Below are positions 48,549 to 60,946 of a stretch of DNA of 64,000 bases, in pieces (the first letter of the stretch is position 1; each line of letters starts with the position of its first letter). Source of the DNA: Undaria pinnatifida (lineage: Eukaryota; Sar; Phaeophyceae; Laminariales; Alariaceae); contig JABAKD010000026.1 of NCBI GenBank assembly GCA_012845835.1, positions 15,554,158-15,618,157 on the forward strand. Direction: 5' to 3'. A model generated the notes under the pieces. That model saw only the letters and a list, made by a program, of their open reading frames with translations, ran no database searches and had not been told where the DNA came from. The position numbers were made by a program, and so were the translations under genes.

Positions 48549-49934
48549 CTGTTGAACCGGCAAGACGAAATCGAGATTTCGCGGACAAGTACGGACAATG
48601 AGATTTAGGTTGAACACCTTGACCCCGATGTTCACTACTGGAGTGTATGGTGTTGGATTGAATGCAACATATCGCGTGGACGAGACCCCCCGCCCTGTTT
48701 CGTCGCCACAGTCGAACGCAGCCATGAAGCAGACCTTTCTAAACGTCAGATACGCCTCAATTACTGCAAAAAGTAGGCAGCAGTAAACTGGCCGCCTGCA
48801 GTACGCGACCTTATCAAATGCCAAGCATCATACCAAGCTCACGGAGGGTGTGTGTGCATGCTGATATTTAGCGATGTGTGGCGTTGCAAAACGACGTGTG
48901 CTATGATAGAAGTCGCACGTTTTGCCCAAACAAAAGCTGAATGGCAGGCGCTTGTTAAACCGTAATCGTGGGAATTTCACTCTGTTTCTCCACGATGTTG
49001 TTCGTTTGAAGCTTGGTTAGGCAATGGCCATGGGACATTGTTTATGTCGGTCTACCATACTCTTTTTTTGTTTATTGGCCAAAATTGTTTTCGTCACAAG
49101 CGCTTGTTGAGTGATCCACAAGTGACGAGGAGTATTAGCAAAATACGTGTGCACCAATGTGTACCGCAGGGTGCGTCAAAGGTGCCCATAGAGGTCGGCA
49201 CATTGCTCATCGTCTACCATGTCGACGAACCGGGACGGGTCATGTCCGTCTGTGACAGTAAACCCCGATATCGATATCTCGGACCTACCGGTGGACGTGG
49301 GATGCGCTTCTGCCCCACCGTGACTAGGTGCTTCTGACCCACCGATACGAGCAGAGCATCCATCGACTTGATAATTTTTATCAGGGACATCGTCGTGAGA
49401 TCCGGGGGGGGGGGGTATTCAAGCGCTTGCTAATCCTCTCAAAATACCACAGGAGCCAGGTTTCGTCGCAAAATCTCACGAAAAGGAAATATGGAAGAAC
49501 GTACAGACAAACTGATGAACAGACCCGTGTGTTGATGTAAAGCACTAATGCGATTGTTCATATCTACATTATCGACCGTCCATCGGTTGAGTTGGCCAAT
49601 CCAGCGTTAGCTTCGTCGCCAACCCCCGCCTTACATCGCGACACGGTTCAATCTTCATCACTCCATGCAAAATCGTTTGTAGTAAGATCAATGACCACAG
49701 TGCCCGTGTTGTAACCAAACGATGCAATCTAACTTCGTTTCCGGCAAACAGGGGCATTTCTGCTTCGCAGTGGTGAGGAACGAAAACAGATAGACTCCCA
49801 ACCGTGTTTCACCAGCAGCCATGCCATTAACGGAACGAGGTTCCTGTCTTTACTCCCTCCGCCTACGGGCCACAGAAAATGAAGATCATGGTCGCCATCG
49901 CCCCCAGGCTCCACCATTTCAAGATAACGTCATC

Positions 49935-50068
49935 ATGATATCATCACGTACCGTCGACCTGCTGATAACATCATCGTCGTCATCATTGCCACTATCGTCG
50001 CCATCATCATCACCATCCTCATCATCATCATCTTCATCGTCAACAACATCATCGTCATCAACCATCTT
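49935..50068. repeat. ATCATC/TCGTCA array
   Basis: Imperfect trinucleotide repeat of CAT/CGT; Ser-rich frames are artefacts. Confidence 0.85.
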
Positions 50069-50142
50069 CGGCATCACTCAATTTCTTCAACTAGATTGAC
50101 GTTCATGAACACGACTGTTATCGTTACTTCCAATTAACTCAC

Positions 50143-50214
50143 AGATACTCCAGAGCCGGAGTTGCGTCGAAGATTCCCACGGGTAGAGAAGTGATCCCGT
50201 TGTTTTCCATGTGC
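50143..50214 (-). CDS. Gene A LRR exon 11 (72 nt)
   Basis: Core HMENNGITSLPVGIFDATP. Phase 2/2, acceptor TCAG, donor GTGAGT. GTP-like subtype (ATP). Confidence 0.92.
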
Positions 50215-51946
50215 CTGATCCAGGCGTAACGGGAAGAACGCATGCACATACCAGTCAGTACGTACAGGGTATATGCATTCAAGGCCCCGCATGTGTGCCG
50301 GCTTTCGCACAAAGGCACGCACATTCTGGGACCACAGAGAGGAGGTGCTCAGAGTTGGACATCGCGCGAGTTGAGTTTGTTTAAACACCGAAAGAGTTTT
50401 AGACAATGCCAAGTGGTTGGAAGTTGACGTACGATGCTCTTGCTCTTGTTATCCGACCTCGGTGTGTCCATTTATGCGTGGGTGCGTGCATGTGGTGCAC
50501 GGTGATCGCGCGGACACCGGAAAGCTGGCAACAAAGGTAAGGGCCTCTCGATACGACCATGCTAGCAGTGTGGCGAGCTTGCTCGAAGACAACAAGCATT
50601 ATGTAATGATTACGAACGTGGTATTTCGACAAGTGTACTGATGCCTGTTATAATAGAGGGTATAACTTGACTGAAGCATATTATCGCCCCCCCAAAAATG
50701 GGGAATATCCGAATATTGTTCCAACTTCAAGTTAATTACGGACCTGTTTTGACGCGTGCGTTGGAGATGCGATCGTCCATCGTGTTGCGCTACCAGGTAA
50801 CTTATTTATCTCACAGCGAGGGCTCTGAGGCGGGGGGGGGGGGGGGGTATCGAACCCAGTAAGGGTGTGGTAGCATGGTCACTATGAATGCCTAGTTTAT
50901 TTTCTTTCCCGACCCCGTTCACGGGAGGAGCCTTTGGGGCGTTTCGGTCTCGCGATTCGGACCCCGACAAACCTGTTCCTCTGCGCCGATTCGGCAGAGG
51001 TATGTTTGTTTTTCGTTGAGGTGCACATGCTGCGGCCCCTCGCGCGAGTGGCCTTAGCCCGGCATCAATAATCAAGGTATAATTCAATAAACAACACACT
51101 ACAACAATACCATGCCCTTGGTCAGCTGCTTATTAAAAAAGCCGCCGAAACCATAGTGCCACGTCTCCCGTAAGATGCATCAATCCGGCAGATCGACAAC
51201 AAGTAATAGGCAACACCGCGGGCCAGGGCATCCGATATCAACATTCTCCAGATCGTTTCGTTCGTTTCTGGTCAGCCTTCACATGTCAAGACGTCACCAA
51301 AAGCAATTTACCAGGTAATCACAGTACCAGGTATGTGCAGAGCGGTATCAACCTTAACGTTTCTACAAATTGTCTACGTCCTGCTTTGATTGAACCTAGA
51401 ACGCATTATACTTTGCGGGCGGCAGCTACGTTGCCGAGGCTCCTCACTTAGGTTGGGAGTTCCACACCAACACCTAACAGTACGTTTTCAGAAACACACG
51501 AAGGGATCAAGATAACTGGACAAACTACATATTAATTGGTAGGTACACAACGAATACTATCTATATAACTATAAGACAAATTTAAGACATACTGGGCGAT
51601 AGTGGCGTTCCATAAGAGGGTTTCAAGATGTACCTGCTACCTACAATGTACAACTTTCGTGCACGCGATATGAGCCGGCGTGGAAGTGTGTAGCACGCTG
51701 CACCAACAACTACTTTCAAATTCGTCTGGATTGAAGTTAGTGCTGAACCATCGCCCATACTAAGTACCTGACATGCGTTACACCACCCATCGTCATTCGG
51801 TAACGATATTTGGAAACGCTCCTCGGTTAAGAATCCCTGTAGACACATACCATTGCGCACTTCGCTTGGCTGAAAAGTAGAATACTCTATCACAGCATGC
51901 TTCCTACCTCCAGTAGCACTTGGAATTTGGGGGGGGGGTGACTCAC

Positions 51947-52018
51947 AAGTTCTTTAGCGCCGATGCCCCTTCGAAAACGGTCGCGGACAGGGTTGACACC
52001 CCGATCACGTTCATGTTT
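51947..52018 (-). CDS. Gene A LRR exon 10, divergent (72 nt)
   Basis: Core NMNVIGVSTLSATVFEGASA. The ladder Asn is Ile and the LP motif is LS; spacing and Leu/Phe positions are otherwise kept. Phase 2/2, acceptor ACAG, donor GTGAGT. Confidence 0.87.
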
Positions 52019-52361
52019 CTGTTTCGGAGGTGTGAGATTTGCAAGCCGGAGAGACGTTCAGTCGTGGTATCTAGTACACACATGCAGTGTATGAAGGCTT
52101 ACTCCCGCCAGGTCCATCGTGGTTAGTTGGGCAGAGCAGACCACGCGTCCTGACGTAAGAGCCTAAGACACGGAACCGCCTTTTCCACTCAATTACACAA
52201 AACATACGGTACGCAGCACCGAAAACGGGCCCATTTATTCAGGTGTTGTTCAACTGATACAGCATTTCGTGATGAATATGTTTTTGCCGGATTTCGACCG
52301 GACAACAATCAACGACGTAGGGCAGGCAGGAGCAGTAGTAGTGGCATTTGCGATGTTCTCA

Positions 52362-52855
52362 CCCTACAAATCATACCAGATAAAGTACCAGATACATTTT
52401 CGAAGTGTGAGGTGGTCCGCACATCGTTTATCAGTTTTGGAGCTCCAAAACGCGCCGAAGCCGCGCTAGGGTCGGAGCCCTAGCCTGGGGTGAGATTGGG
52501 GTTAAGGGTAGGGTTAGGTTTAGGGTTAGGTTTAGGTTTAGGGTTAGGTTTAGGTTTAGGGTTAGGGTTAGGTTTAGGGTTAGGGCTAGGTTTAGGGTTA
52601 GGTTTAGGTTTAGGGTTAGGTTTAGGGTTAGGCTTAGGTTTAGGTTTAGGGTTAGGTTTAGGTTTAGGTTTAGGTTTAGGGTTAGGGTTAGGGTTAGGTT
52701 TAGGTTTAGGTTTAGGTTTAGGGTTAGGGCTGATCGACGCCCTCTCGCGATTTGACAAAGACACAAGAACAAGAACCCAGAGATAGCTTAAAACCTCTAC
52801 ACTAGACTAAAGAGCCAAGTGTATATTTGGTACTTTATCCGGTATGATTTGTGGG
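52362..52855. mobile_element. MITE-like element with telomere-like core, copy 2
   Basis: Left end CCCTACAAATCATACCAGAT at 52362; right end ATCCGGTATGATTTGTGGG at 52837-52855, its complement, with about 32 bp of terminal inverted repeat. The core 52478-52730 is TTTAGG/TTAGGG. It lies in the intron between LRR exons 9 and 10 of gene A. Non-coding; a transposase source is not in the window. Confidence 0.82.
52478..52730. repeat. TTAGGG/TTTAGG telomere-like array, 250 bp
   Basis: About 40 hexamers alternating GGGTTA and GGTTTA. The low-complexity frames on both strands are artefacts. Confidence 0.95.
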
Positions 52856-53541
52856 AAAAAGCTGGTAAAGGCGCCTCTGAGCACAGGATTCACGGGGAGA
52901 TATACTGTAGGTGGTGGCGAGACCGTCAATGGGGTTAGCTTAGGGGTGTTTCGATGCTCAATGCACATTATTGCCCATTGCACTGGACTCATGAAGCGGA
53001 AGGCATCTCAGATTCTCCGATCACTTCAACACGTTTATCTCCTCTACAGCAATGTGGACATGACCCTGGTCAAGCCACGGCAGGGAAGATGTTCCATTTT
53101 TCTGCTTGTGTCATGCCGCTACCGCGAGCGGATCTGTATGTCTCTGAAAAGACGGATTGGAATTTCGTTCGCCGTACGTACCAACCGCTTGGTCATTGGG
53201 GGGGCTATCGCTCAGTCTAAAATTCGATACAAGTCAGGCGCGATGGTCTTTGCGTCGCCTAAACAGAGTGCCCAAACACTGCCCCACGTACCGAACTTGG
53301 GGACCAGACGTATCTCCATGTAAGCTATGTGGAATATCAGCGGGGCCATTGGCGCGGTGGCGGAATGAGAATCTCTGAACATATAGAAAAGTGCCTGCCC
53401 GATTGCATGGCCATGCATGTTTCCGGTCAACAGAGGGCTAAAATAACGAGCGTACAGTTTAACTCTCTAGGCTCTAAAAGCTGGATCCTAATCAAGGTAA
53501 ACATCTGCGATTATTATGTGGTGCTACCTTCCGCCACTTAC

Positions 53542-53613
53542 AATGTCTCCAATAGCGGCGTGCCGCTGAAGATTCCTTCCGGCAGTTCGCTGAGCTCGTT
53601 GAAATTGAGGTTC
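53542..53613 (-). CDS. Gene A LRR exon 9, GTP subtype (72 nt)
   Basis: Core NLNFNELSELPEGIFSGTP. Phase 2/2, acceptor CCAG, donor GTAAGT. Confidence 0.92.
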
Positions 53614-54394
53614 CTGGGGTGTTACCGAGGGGTAGGCAATCACGGCCAGGCAAACAAAGGTGGACAAAACGATTTACTTTGGAGTGTCCAACATGAACGT
53701 ATCACTTAAACGAAACCATGGGCGCATGATGACAATACGTGTATGGATAGTTTGCCTACCAGACAGACCAAATCCTTTACGTGGAATGTGTCGTTCAGGG
53801 AAGACAGATTCCTGATCTCTAGGATCTGCACGGCCTACAGATCATCTTGCCGAGAGGAGGGCCGGACAGCCGTAATTTCCAAGCACACTTTTCCGCGCAG
53901 TTGGGACTGCACTGCATATCCTGAACACCATATCGTAGCCACAGGTAGATAATCCATGTACCAAAGATTATCCAGCTCATGGTCTGTGCGGTGTGCCGAA
54001 CATTCTACAGCTTTGGGTCACTAGAGATAATTGGCGTTTAGACACGGGCTAAGGCTACAGCAGGCAGCAGGGGGGAGGGATGTCATTCCCCTAATCTCCT
54101 CAACCGAATTTGGGCCGGTCGCGTGAACGGTCCGGTCTGGTGCCTCAGAAAAACGCTACGATATAAGGGTGAGGGGCCTCAACATTTCCAGGCTACTTGC
54201 CTGAGAAGCTCTCTACCTCACGCATATATGGCTTCGATAAAGCAAAAGGACCACCGCGTGTTGTGAAATGGGAGCCCTTGAACCCAAACTCGCCAGGATG
54301 TCACCAACGTATTTTTCCGTGCACTGTTGTTTTGTTTTGTAAATCACGGTGTAACTCGACGGAAAAAAATACCCTGGTAAATAATAGGCCATTT

Positions 54395-54560
54395 CGTTTT
54401 GGATCATTCTCGTCGGGTAACCTAAGTCATGGGGTTTTTCATCCGGTAGCATTTTTTTCTTCGTTTTCTCCGAATCAGCTTTTGGGACCCAGTTCTTAGG
54501 CTCCCAAATAAAGTACATCAAGAAAAAAAGTGGTGGACCTCTATCGGCAACACGCGTCGT
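54395..54560 (+). repeat. Dispersed repeat, copy 2
   Basis: Diverged direct copy of 15400-15560, same block order. Both copies lie in introns of the LRR genes. Confidence 0.65.
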
Positions 54561-54623
54561 TTCGACACCTACACAGCATACAGTCATGGGTTTGCTGATC
54601 GAGTTGCATTTTGATTTTCGTAC

Positions 54624-54672
54624 AGTAGCTCCTCAAGCGGAGCGTTTTCGAAAACCAGTTGGGGCAACTCTA
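54624..54672 (-). pseudogene. Possible decayed LRR exon
   Basis: The minus strand reads IELPQLVFENAPLEELL up to a GTACGA donor, matching the second half of an LRR exon, but the upstream half lacks the LxxN pattern and no acceptor gives phase 2. Likely a relic; a chance match is possible. Confidence 0.35.
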
Positions 54673-54880
54673 TACACATGGTAACGCCGTATCGCAGGGG
54701 GTGCATTTGATCACTGTCAGGCTCTTAACGTTAAGAGCGCTATACCTCACCCCAGACCTGCCGTTGTAAACGTTTAACGTGTGGATACATCAACAGACGA
54801 AAAGGAAACCCGATCAAGAATCCCAAGTAGATTAGCTTGCAGCGAACATTGTATTGAATCGCCACTGGAATTTCGACGGT

Positions 54881-54944
54881 ATGACGACGATATCGTGACG
54901 ATATCGTGACGATATTGCGACGATATCGTGACGATTTTGCGACG
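54881..54944. repeat. GACGATATCGT tandem repeat
   Basis: About six units of 11 bp; each contains the palindrome CGATATCG. Confidence 0.93.
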
Positions 54945-55065
54945 TTAGCCCGGTCAGTGTGAAGTGGGGTTGCCGGAACGTGCTACTGTACCCCGTTGCC
55001 GTGAGCCTAGCGGCGTATCTCCTTACTATTACTGAAGAGCGCGAAAAAGGTTTAATATCACTCAC

Positions 55066-55137
55066 AGCTCTCGTAGGTTCCCAAGACCATCAAAGGTGTC
55101 CGACGACAGCTCGGCGAGGTTGTTGCCGGCCAGTGTT
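55066..55137 (-). CDS. Gene A LRR exon 8 (72 nt)
   Basis: Core TLAGNNLAELSSDTFDGLGN. Phase 2/2, acceptor ATAG, donor GTGAGT. Confidence 0.92.
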
Positions 55138-57170
55138 CTATTCGACGCACGTTGCGGGATATTGCAAGGGAATGGGAAGAAATGCGATTACGACGCAGAT
55201 ATTCGCGCAGTGGACATATCACGATATTAACAATTTGGATCTTACTTCCGCCCTTAGTGTACGTTGTGCAGGATCTGTGGTTTCCAGGTCCAACAAAGGG
55301 GATGTGTGGTAGACCATGTATGCAGATCACACTGTTCCCAGGCGACGCAGTGATCCATACGCCGTGCAGATCTAATGGGCCAGAGACCTATCCACCCCCA
55401 ATGAGACAGAGACAACAACTAGTGAGGATCTGATGTGCCCGGCATGTGGATTTGTGGCCGCTGTGCCCCCGACATTTGGATTTGTGGTATGTAAAGAACG
55501 GTCTGCCGCTTTCAGCTTTGTGGCCGGGTGTACATCACAGCGATTCGATGCGAATCGAGCAGCACAAACAAGCTATAGAGTGGTAATAATGTGAACCCTA
55601 TGCGCGACAATCACCAAGATAAATCCTGGCATGCTGGTGAGGAGAATCGAGAAAAAGACGACCGTGATCATCGCTTGGCGACAGGAAAGTCTCAGGATTT
55701 TTACGAGTTGGGCAGGAGAGTATACGTGATTACTTGAAAACAAATAGTACGAGTAGTACGTTTCGAGTCGACAAAAAAGGGTGTGGTGGCCATGCCTTGA
55801 TCGTCAGTACGCGGGGAGTCGGTTATCTGACTTGATCAAAGTGCGCGTGTTCCCTCTGGCATTTGTAGCATATTCACGCAGATGAGGGATGAAGGATACG
55901 ATGCCCATTTTGAACGTTGAGTTTGGGCTAGGGAAGGGCTAAGGTCAGAGTGCGGTAGCAAGTTTTCACTGCGAAAATTAGGTCGATCGTGTGCGTGCCC
56001 TGATGCCCAGCTCAAAAATGGCATCGCGATCGATGGTGTGCATGGCTCATGGCATGGTTCAAAGACGGTCCCGAGGCTGATGGTGTACGTGGTTCAGTGC
56101 CTAGCTCCAAAGGGGTCTCGAACGAGTTTTGTCGTCGTAGCAAAATGACGGAACCGAAACACACATAGCCAGCTGGATAAGCGTACTAGTGGCGCCGAGT
56201 CGCTGAAAGCAGAGGCCCAAGAGAGTCCGAAAAACAGATCGTTAACACACCACTTACACATAAACATACGTGTACACAGCAACATACACATAACCATAGC
56301 AGCGGCCCAGTACCTTGAAGCTGTTTCTTGGCGCAGAATCACCAACGACTCCATGACGGGGGCTTCGCATCGGGGAACTGAAAAATGTACACGACGGTAG
56401 TCACTCGCACGAGAGAATCGGAGACGCTGAAAAGCTAGAGACTACCGTAAATAAGTGACTAGTCTAGTGACTAGTCTAGTGACTAGTCTAGTGACTAGTC
56501 TAGTGACTAGTCTAGTTGTGACCAACACTATTTTGCCGCGGCCTTGCTACAAATTCAAGAGGGAAAATGCGGTATATTTAACAGACGACTAGAGGTTACA
56601 GGTTACAGGTTACAGGCTAGGAGACACCTATCAAAGATGTGCAGCTTGCAGCGCAAAGCATTACCTACCCGTGTACGTACACCTAGGTATAATATGCGGT
56701 TGCCCATCAAGTTTCAGTTTCAGGTGGGTCGTCATAGTCAGCGTTTGCGCTCGATACAAACTTCCTGAAATGCGAACCCTCGTCAATTTAAGGTGCACTG
56801 CGGCAGCAAGCGTCAAGGGCGAAGTCTCAACAAGCTCTATTTATCACCGAACAAACGACGGGGCGTCTCGGTGTGTTGTCATTTGCAATGACTCCTTCGG
56901 AATGTTGCGCTGTAAGCGGTCAGATATATAGTCTTGAGCTCGGTCTACAGTAGCACAGTGCATAACTCCTCTACAAAATCAACATAAATACAACGCGCAG
57001 GCTGATTTGCCCATTTGGGAAAGCGTGCGTACTGTGCTCACTTCAGTATAGCTACCCCTTCCCAGATTCCATATTTTCTTGTAAATCCCAGGCTTCTTTC
57101 TTAGTGCCCGGCCTCTTTTGAGGCGCTGTACTATACCAACTGCTGCCAGTTGATGTGTAGCGACACTTAC
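55138..57170. other. Gene A intron with 12-bp repeat
   Basis: 2.0 kb. Contains the GTGACTAGTCTA array (56455-56516) and GGTTACA repeats (about 56596-56616). No exon recognised. Confidence 0.5.
56455..56516. repeat. GTGACTAGTCTA tandem repeat
   Basis: Five perfect 12-bp copies, each containing the palindrome ACTAGT. Confidence 0.96.
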
Positions 57171-57242
57171 ATGCCCTCCAAAGCCGCATTACCGCTGAAT
57201 AGCCCCGATGGAAGGGAGCTTATCTCGTTCGAGTTTAGGAAC
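57171..57242 (-). CDS. Gene A LRR exon 7 (72 nt)
   Basis: Core FLNSNEISSLPSGLFSGNAA. Phase 2/2, acceptor CCAG, donor GTAAGT. Its last split codon (AT|A) rejoins to Ile instead of Leu. Confidence 0.92.
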
Positions 57243-57378
57243 CTGGACGAGAAAGAAAGGGGTGCCGCCACAAGTAAGAGGAACTAATCTGTCGAGCCAT
57301 GCAGGAGGTTCGGTCACTATCGGAGTACGTTTTGATCCTAGTCGACGGGGATTTTACTGCCGCGTCAGGTTCACTCAC

Positions 57379-57450
57379 AGTGTCGTCAGAGAAACCAAGT
57401 CGTCGAAGATGTCCGCTTCCAGTGAGACAAGCCCGGTGTCCGCGAGGTGC
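57379..57450 (-). CDS. Gene A LRR exon 6 (72 nt)
   Basis: Core HLADTGLVSLEADIFDDL. The ladder Asn is Thr and LP is LE. Phase 2/2, acceptor GCAG, which reads CAG|G, and donor GTGAGT. The next intron is only 136 nt long, by far the shortest in the gene. Confidence 0.9.
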
Positions 57451-58825
57451 CTGTTTGAGGTAAATCGCAAAACAAGCCATATGGGGTTGGACACCATCAA
57501 TACGTTTGGGTTCGCCGCCACCATTCCATTTGGTTTAGGTCGTCGCCAACAAGTCAAACTGGGGGCGAAACACAAACGAACTGGATAAACGATTGAGGTT
57601 CGAAACCTGCAAGAATGGAGTGAATATTTCACGGTTATGAGGTTTCGACAAAGCATCAATCACGAATTAAAACAAACAAAACAACCAAACGGTACCAGCG
57701 AAGCAGGACGAAGGCGCACCACCCAACGCAAAAGCGCTAGGGGTTAATATGCGTTTGTACAAAGGGTTATTGGTACTTTGTATGGCCAATATCTCGCGTA
57801 CAATTCTTGATGCCTAATCAATTCAACAGGAAACTTGCAGTAATAAATTTTCAATCAGCGTACTCAATATCTCTTTTGGGGGGAGGGTATATACGGGGTG
57901 GGGGGTGAAAAAGAACTAGTCCATACTAATCAAGACCAAACTCTGAAGGGGAACAATGCATGCATCTCGCTGCTTACCGTCAACAGTGCCGTCAAATACT
58001 ACTGCATATTTCCACTGTTTTAGATGTTGACTCCAACCGTTGCTTTGTTTCAGCATGGTCTATATTCGCGGTTTTGCGGCGGCGCACAACACACTGATGA
58101 CGCCGCCACAACGCCCCGGTTCTAGTGCCCCGAAACCTTGCATCCTCGGGGGCATGTGTTGGACTCCGACCTCCTGCAGAGCCGGAACATTGGGACTTGA
58201 GAAGCAAATGCTATACCAACGCCTCACAATCCATTCACACCACGACCATTCCTCTCGGGTTTCTTTTACCATGCAGCAGCAGCAGGTACACGCTTGGCGT
58301 GTGGCTCTATGCGACACGTGCTGTTAATACTACTCGAAAAGGGAGTACAGTGCTTCTTTCCGACCAAAATCATCTGTGTCTCACGGGTTGATACGATACT
58401 ACTACCGTGGGGTCAACTCATCAACAAATGAAATAATCATTACAAACATTTCTCAACTAGAAAATTTCGCTGGAACATCATTTGTCTTGAAAACAAAGTT
58501 CGTTCAATGGTCTAGTCTATATTAATAATACATGAACTTTTGTCTAATGGCAAGACTCCCGAGTTAATTTTTCTCAAACCTCTTTACGCTGGGCCAGAGA
58601 GACGTCACCGAGGGCAGCAGGGCCTCACAGAAATATGGCCACACCGTTATCATTGCATGCATGAGACATTACCAGGTACCGTATACGAGGTGTGCAATCG
58701 GACAGCACACACACCAAGCGTACACGGTAGGCTTTGGCAGACATTCATATGGGTCAACCTACATACACGGGCTTCAAAATCAAACACCAGGTGTTAACAG
58801 TACGTGCCTGGGGCGGGCCACTCAC

Positions 58826-58900
58826 AACACTCTCAGTTCGCTCAGTCCGTCAAAGATGCCGTCGGGCAGGGTAGACAAATCCTCGTTCCCTTGAAGCGCG
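58826..58900 (-). CDS. Gene A LRR exon 5, one residue long (75 nt)
   Basis: Core ALQGNEDLSTLPDGIFDGL. Phase 2/2, acceptor CTAG, donor GTGAGT. The extra residue lies right after the conserved Asn (NED-L rather than NE-L), close to the binding face. Confidence 0.88.
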
Positions 58901-59908
58901 CTAGCGCAGCAGCCGGCGACAACAACAACAGCACGCGGTGGCCCCAAACAATTGGCGTCACGTAAACAGCAATACGGCACCATGCGAACTACCAACCTTG
59001 CGTGGCTAAGATTTGGGTATGAAAACATCAAATATTCTAATGGTATTGAATTCGTCAAACGTCCAAGACAAATCCAACTCCTGGATATACATGCGAACCG
59101 GTATACCTCGTCCTAAATAAGATTCCCTACCATTTCGTTGTTTTCTGGCCTATTTTTTCATCGGTAATGGCGTGTGGCGGTGTTAGTATATTCGTTTTAC
59201 TCCACCCCATACGAAATAGAAGACGGCAAACACCGTAATGTCAGGTAAAATATGTTGTCGTTGTTCCCGTAGTGACGCATCGCCGCGCTCATTCTCCGCG
59301 TTTGGGGCTAAGGCAGCTACTGAAGGATGCATAACTATTTTTTTAATCTAGACCTTTAGTCTACCCGTCTTGTACGAGTCCTGTTCCACCGTTTTCCTAA
59401 CGCGCGTGTTCAAGGCCAGAGGTTCATCAACGTCAACACAGCAGATCGTGCCTGCAGATCAATTCGTCATCGTGGACTGGACGAGATATCATTGCATTTC
59501 ACTTGTGCGCGGCAACATCGTCATGCCAGGTGTCTCTGTAGTGCGTTGGAACCCGCATTATTTCCCAAACCCAACGGTAAGGAATGCCCTTGCTCGAGAA
59601 TGCACTCTACACTTAGACTACATATTATGCGGAGAAAATACTCGATCACGAGCTCCATCGGCGAGAGTTCCGGTACTACTCCACAACGGCAATATATCAA
59701 CGAACGCGGCCACTCGTCAATCAGTAGGCCACGTTCAAATTCTAACATTTCCACAACGTTTAGGGAGCTAGTGAGAAATACGTACATATACTTGATACCT
59801 GGTATTTTTTTCTGTTCCCCTGCGATCAACGAAACTCTGTGGCAAATCATGCCACTAAGTTTGCAAATTTGTAGCATTCTGCGAATAGGAACTTCGGATA
59901 CAACTCAC

Positions 59909-59980
59909 AGAATCTGCAGCGACACCAAGTCTCCGAAGATATTGTCAGGGAGAGTGGTAATTTCCACGTATTCAAGTTCT
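59909..59980 (-). CDS. Gene A LRR exon 4 (72 nt)
   Basis: Core ELEYVEITTLPDNIFGDL. The usually conserved Asn of the LRR ladder is Val here. Phase 2/2, acceptor GCAG, donor GTGAGT. Confidence 0.9.
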
Positions 59981-60635
59981 CTGCGCAGTCGTGACGGATC
60001 GAAAACGAGGGTTACAACGGAGGGAGGGATATTCGAAAAACGTGAGGATATATCTAAATATCGCCTGGTGCGTTGGATACAGGCCGTTTCCAAGATAACA
60101 GACAGCATCACCACGTGGGAGGTGGACCTCTCAATCACACGCCGCCATCACTGACCTCGCAGTCTTTGCCAGGACATCTATCGCCGCGGTAATTCCGTTG
60201 TGGTAGAAGTGCTCAACAGGCCGAATTCCATTCGGATCACGAGCTACCATAACTATTTCCCCCTCACTGCGCGAGAACTATCAATCCTGGCGAAACTAAA
60301 CTAACGTAATCACCGTTGATCAACCAAGCGGGGCCGAGCACGTTATTTCTTCGAAAGGTCGGCGATCCTGTACGAGTGTGTACATGTCGGTACCGGCGTG
60401 TTGCTTGCACACTCCGGTATTGTCATGATCGGGTAGAGCCACTGGGGTATCGTGGCAATATTATAAAGGGTCACAGTGATGAGGACCCACGACATGCATA
60501 CACAAAAATCTACATATAAGTGGGTATTATAAACACAAACGATTTTTCGTCATATATTTACTATGTTCCACGAAACAGGATTTTTTCCTGAATACCAATC
60601 CACCTGCTGCCCCCCGGGACCCGCGGTACACACAA

Positions 60636-60946
60636 AAACCTATATATTCCCATGCTTTTGCTCACCATGATTGGTCCTCGAATTTGTATGTTTCTCACGT
60701 AATTTCCTCTCCGTTGACTCCGAACAAAGTTTTTCCTTTTGCCCCGTAACGTTCGTGGTGCGAAACGATGAGTTCTCTATTAATAATACCTTGCTGGAGA
60801 AACCTATGTATTCCCATGTTTTTGCTAACCACGATTGGTCCTCCAATTTGTGTGGTTCCCCGTGACTGTCTCTCCGTTACACTCCAAAAAAAAGCATTGC
60901 TTGTGCCCGGCAACGTTCGTGATGAAAAACGACGAATTCGCTGCGT
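60636..60946. repeat. Diverged tandem duplication, unit about 155 bp
   Basis: AACCTATATATTCCCATGCT, TTGGTCCTCGAATTTG, CCGTAACGTTCGTG recur from about 60800 as AACCTATGTATTCCCATGTT, TTGGTCCTCCAATTTG, CGGCAACGTTCGTG. Confidence 0.85.

Larger units (their letters stand above)
47734..51946. other. Gene A introns around LRR exons 11 and 12
   Basis: Apart from the exons at 48477-48548 and 50143-50214, this holds a TCATCA/TCGTCA array (49935-50068) and a G-run at 50832-50848. Nothing else recognised. Confidence 0.5.
53614..55065. other. Gene A intron with dispersed repeat and LRR relic
   Basis: 1.45 kb. The stretch 54395-54560 matches 15400-15560, 54624-54672 looks like a decayed LRR exon, and a GACGATATCGT array occupies 54881-54944. 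Confidence 0.55.

Noticed and set aside
52431-52786. Low-complexity Gly/Leu, Asn/Leu and Pro/Lys frames
   Set aside because: All are readings of the TTAGGG/TTTAGG tract.
57961-58025. Possible small exon (minus, WKYAVVFDGTVD) before GTAAGC
   Set aside because: Phase 0 in and phase 1 out does not fit the phase-2 neighbours, and the other frames contain stops.
59492-60154. 220-codon plus-strand frame as a gene
   Set aside because: Runs antisense across a well-supported LRR exon and shows no domain or composition typical of a protein.
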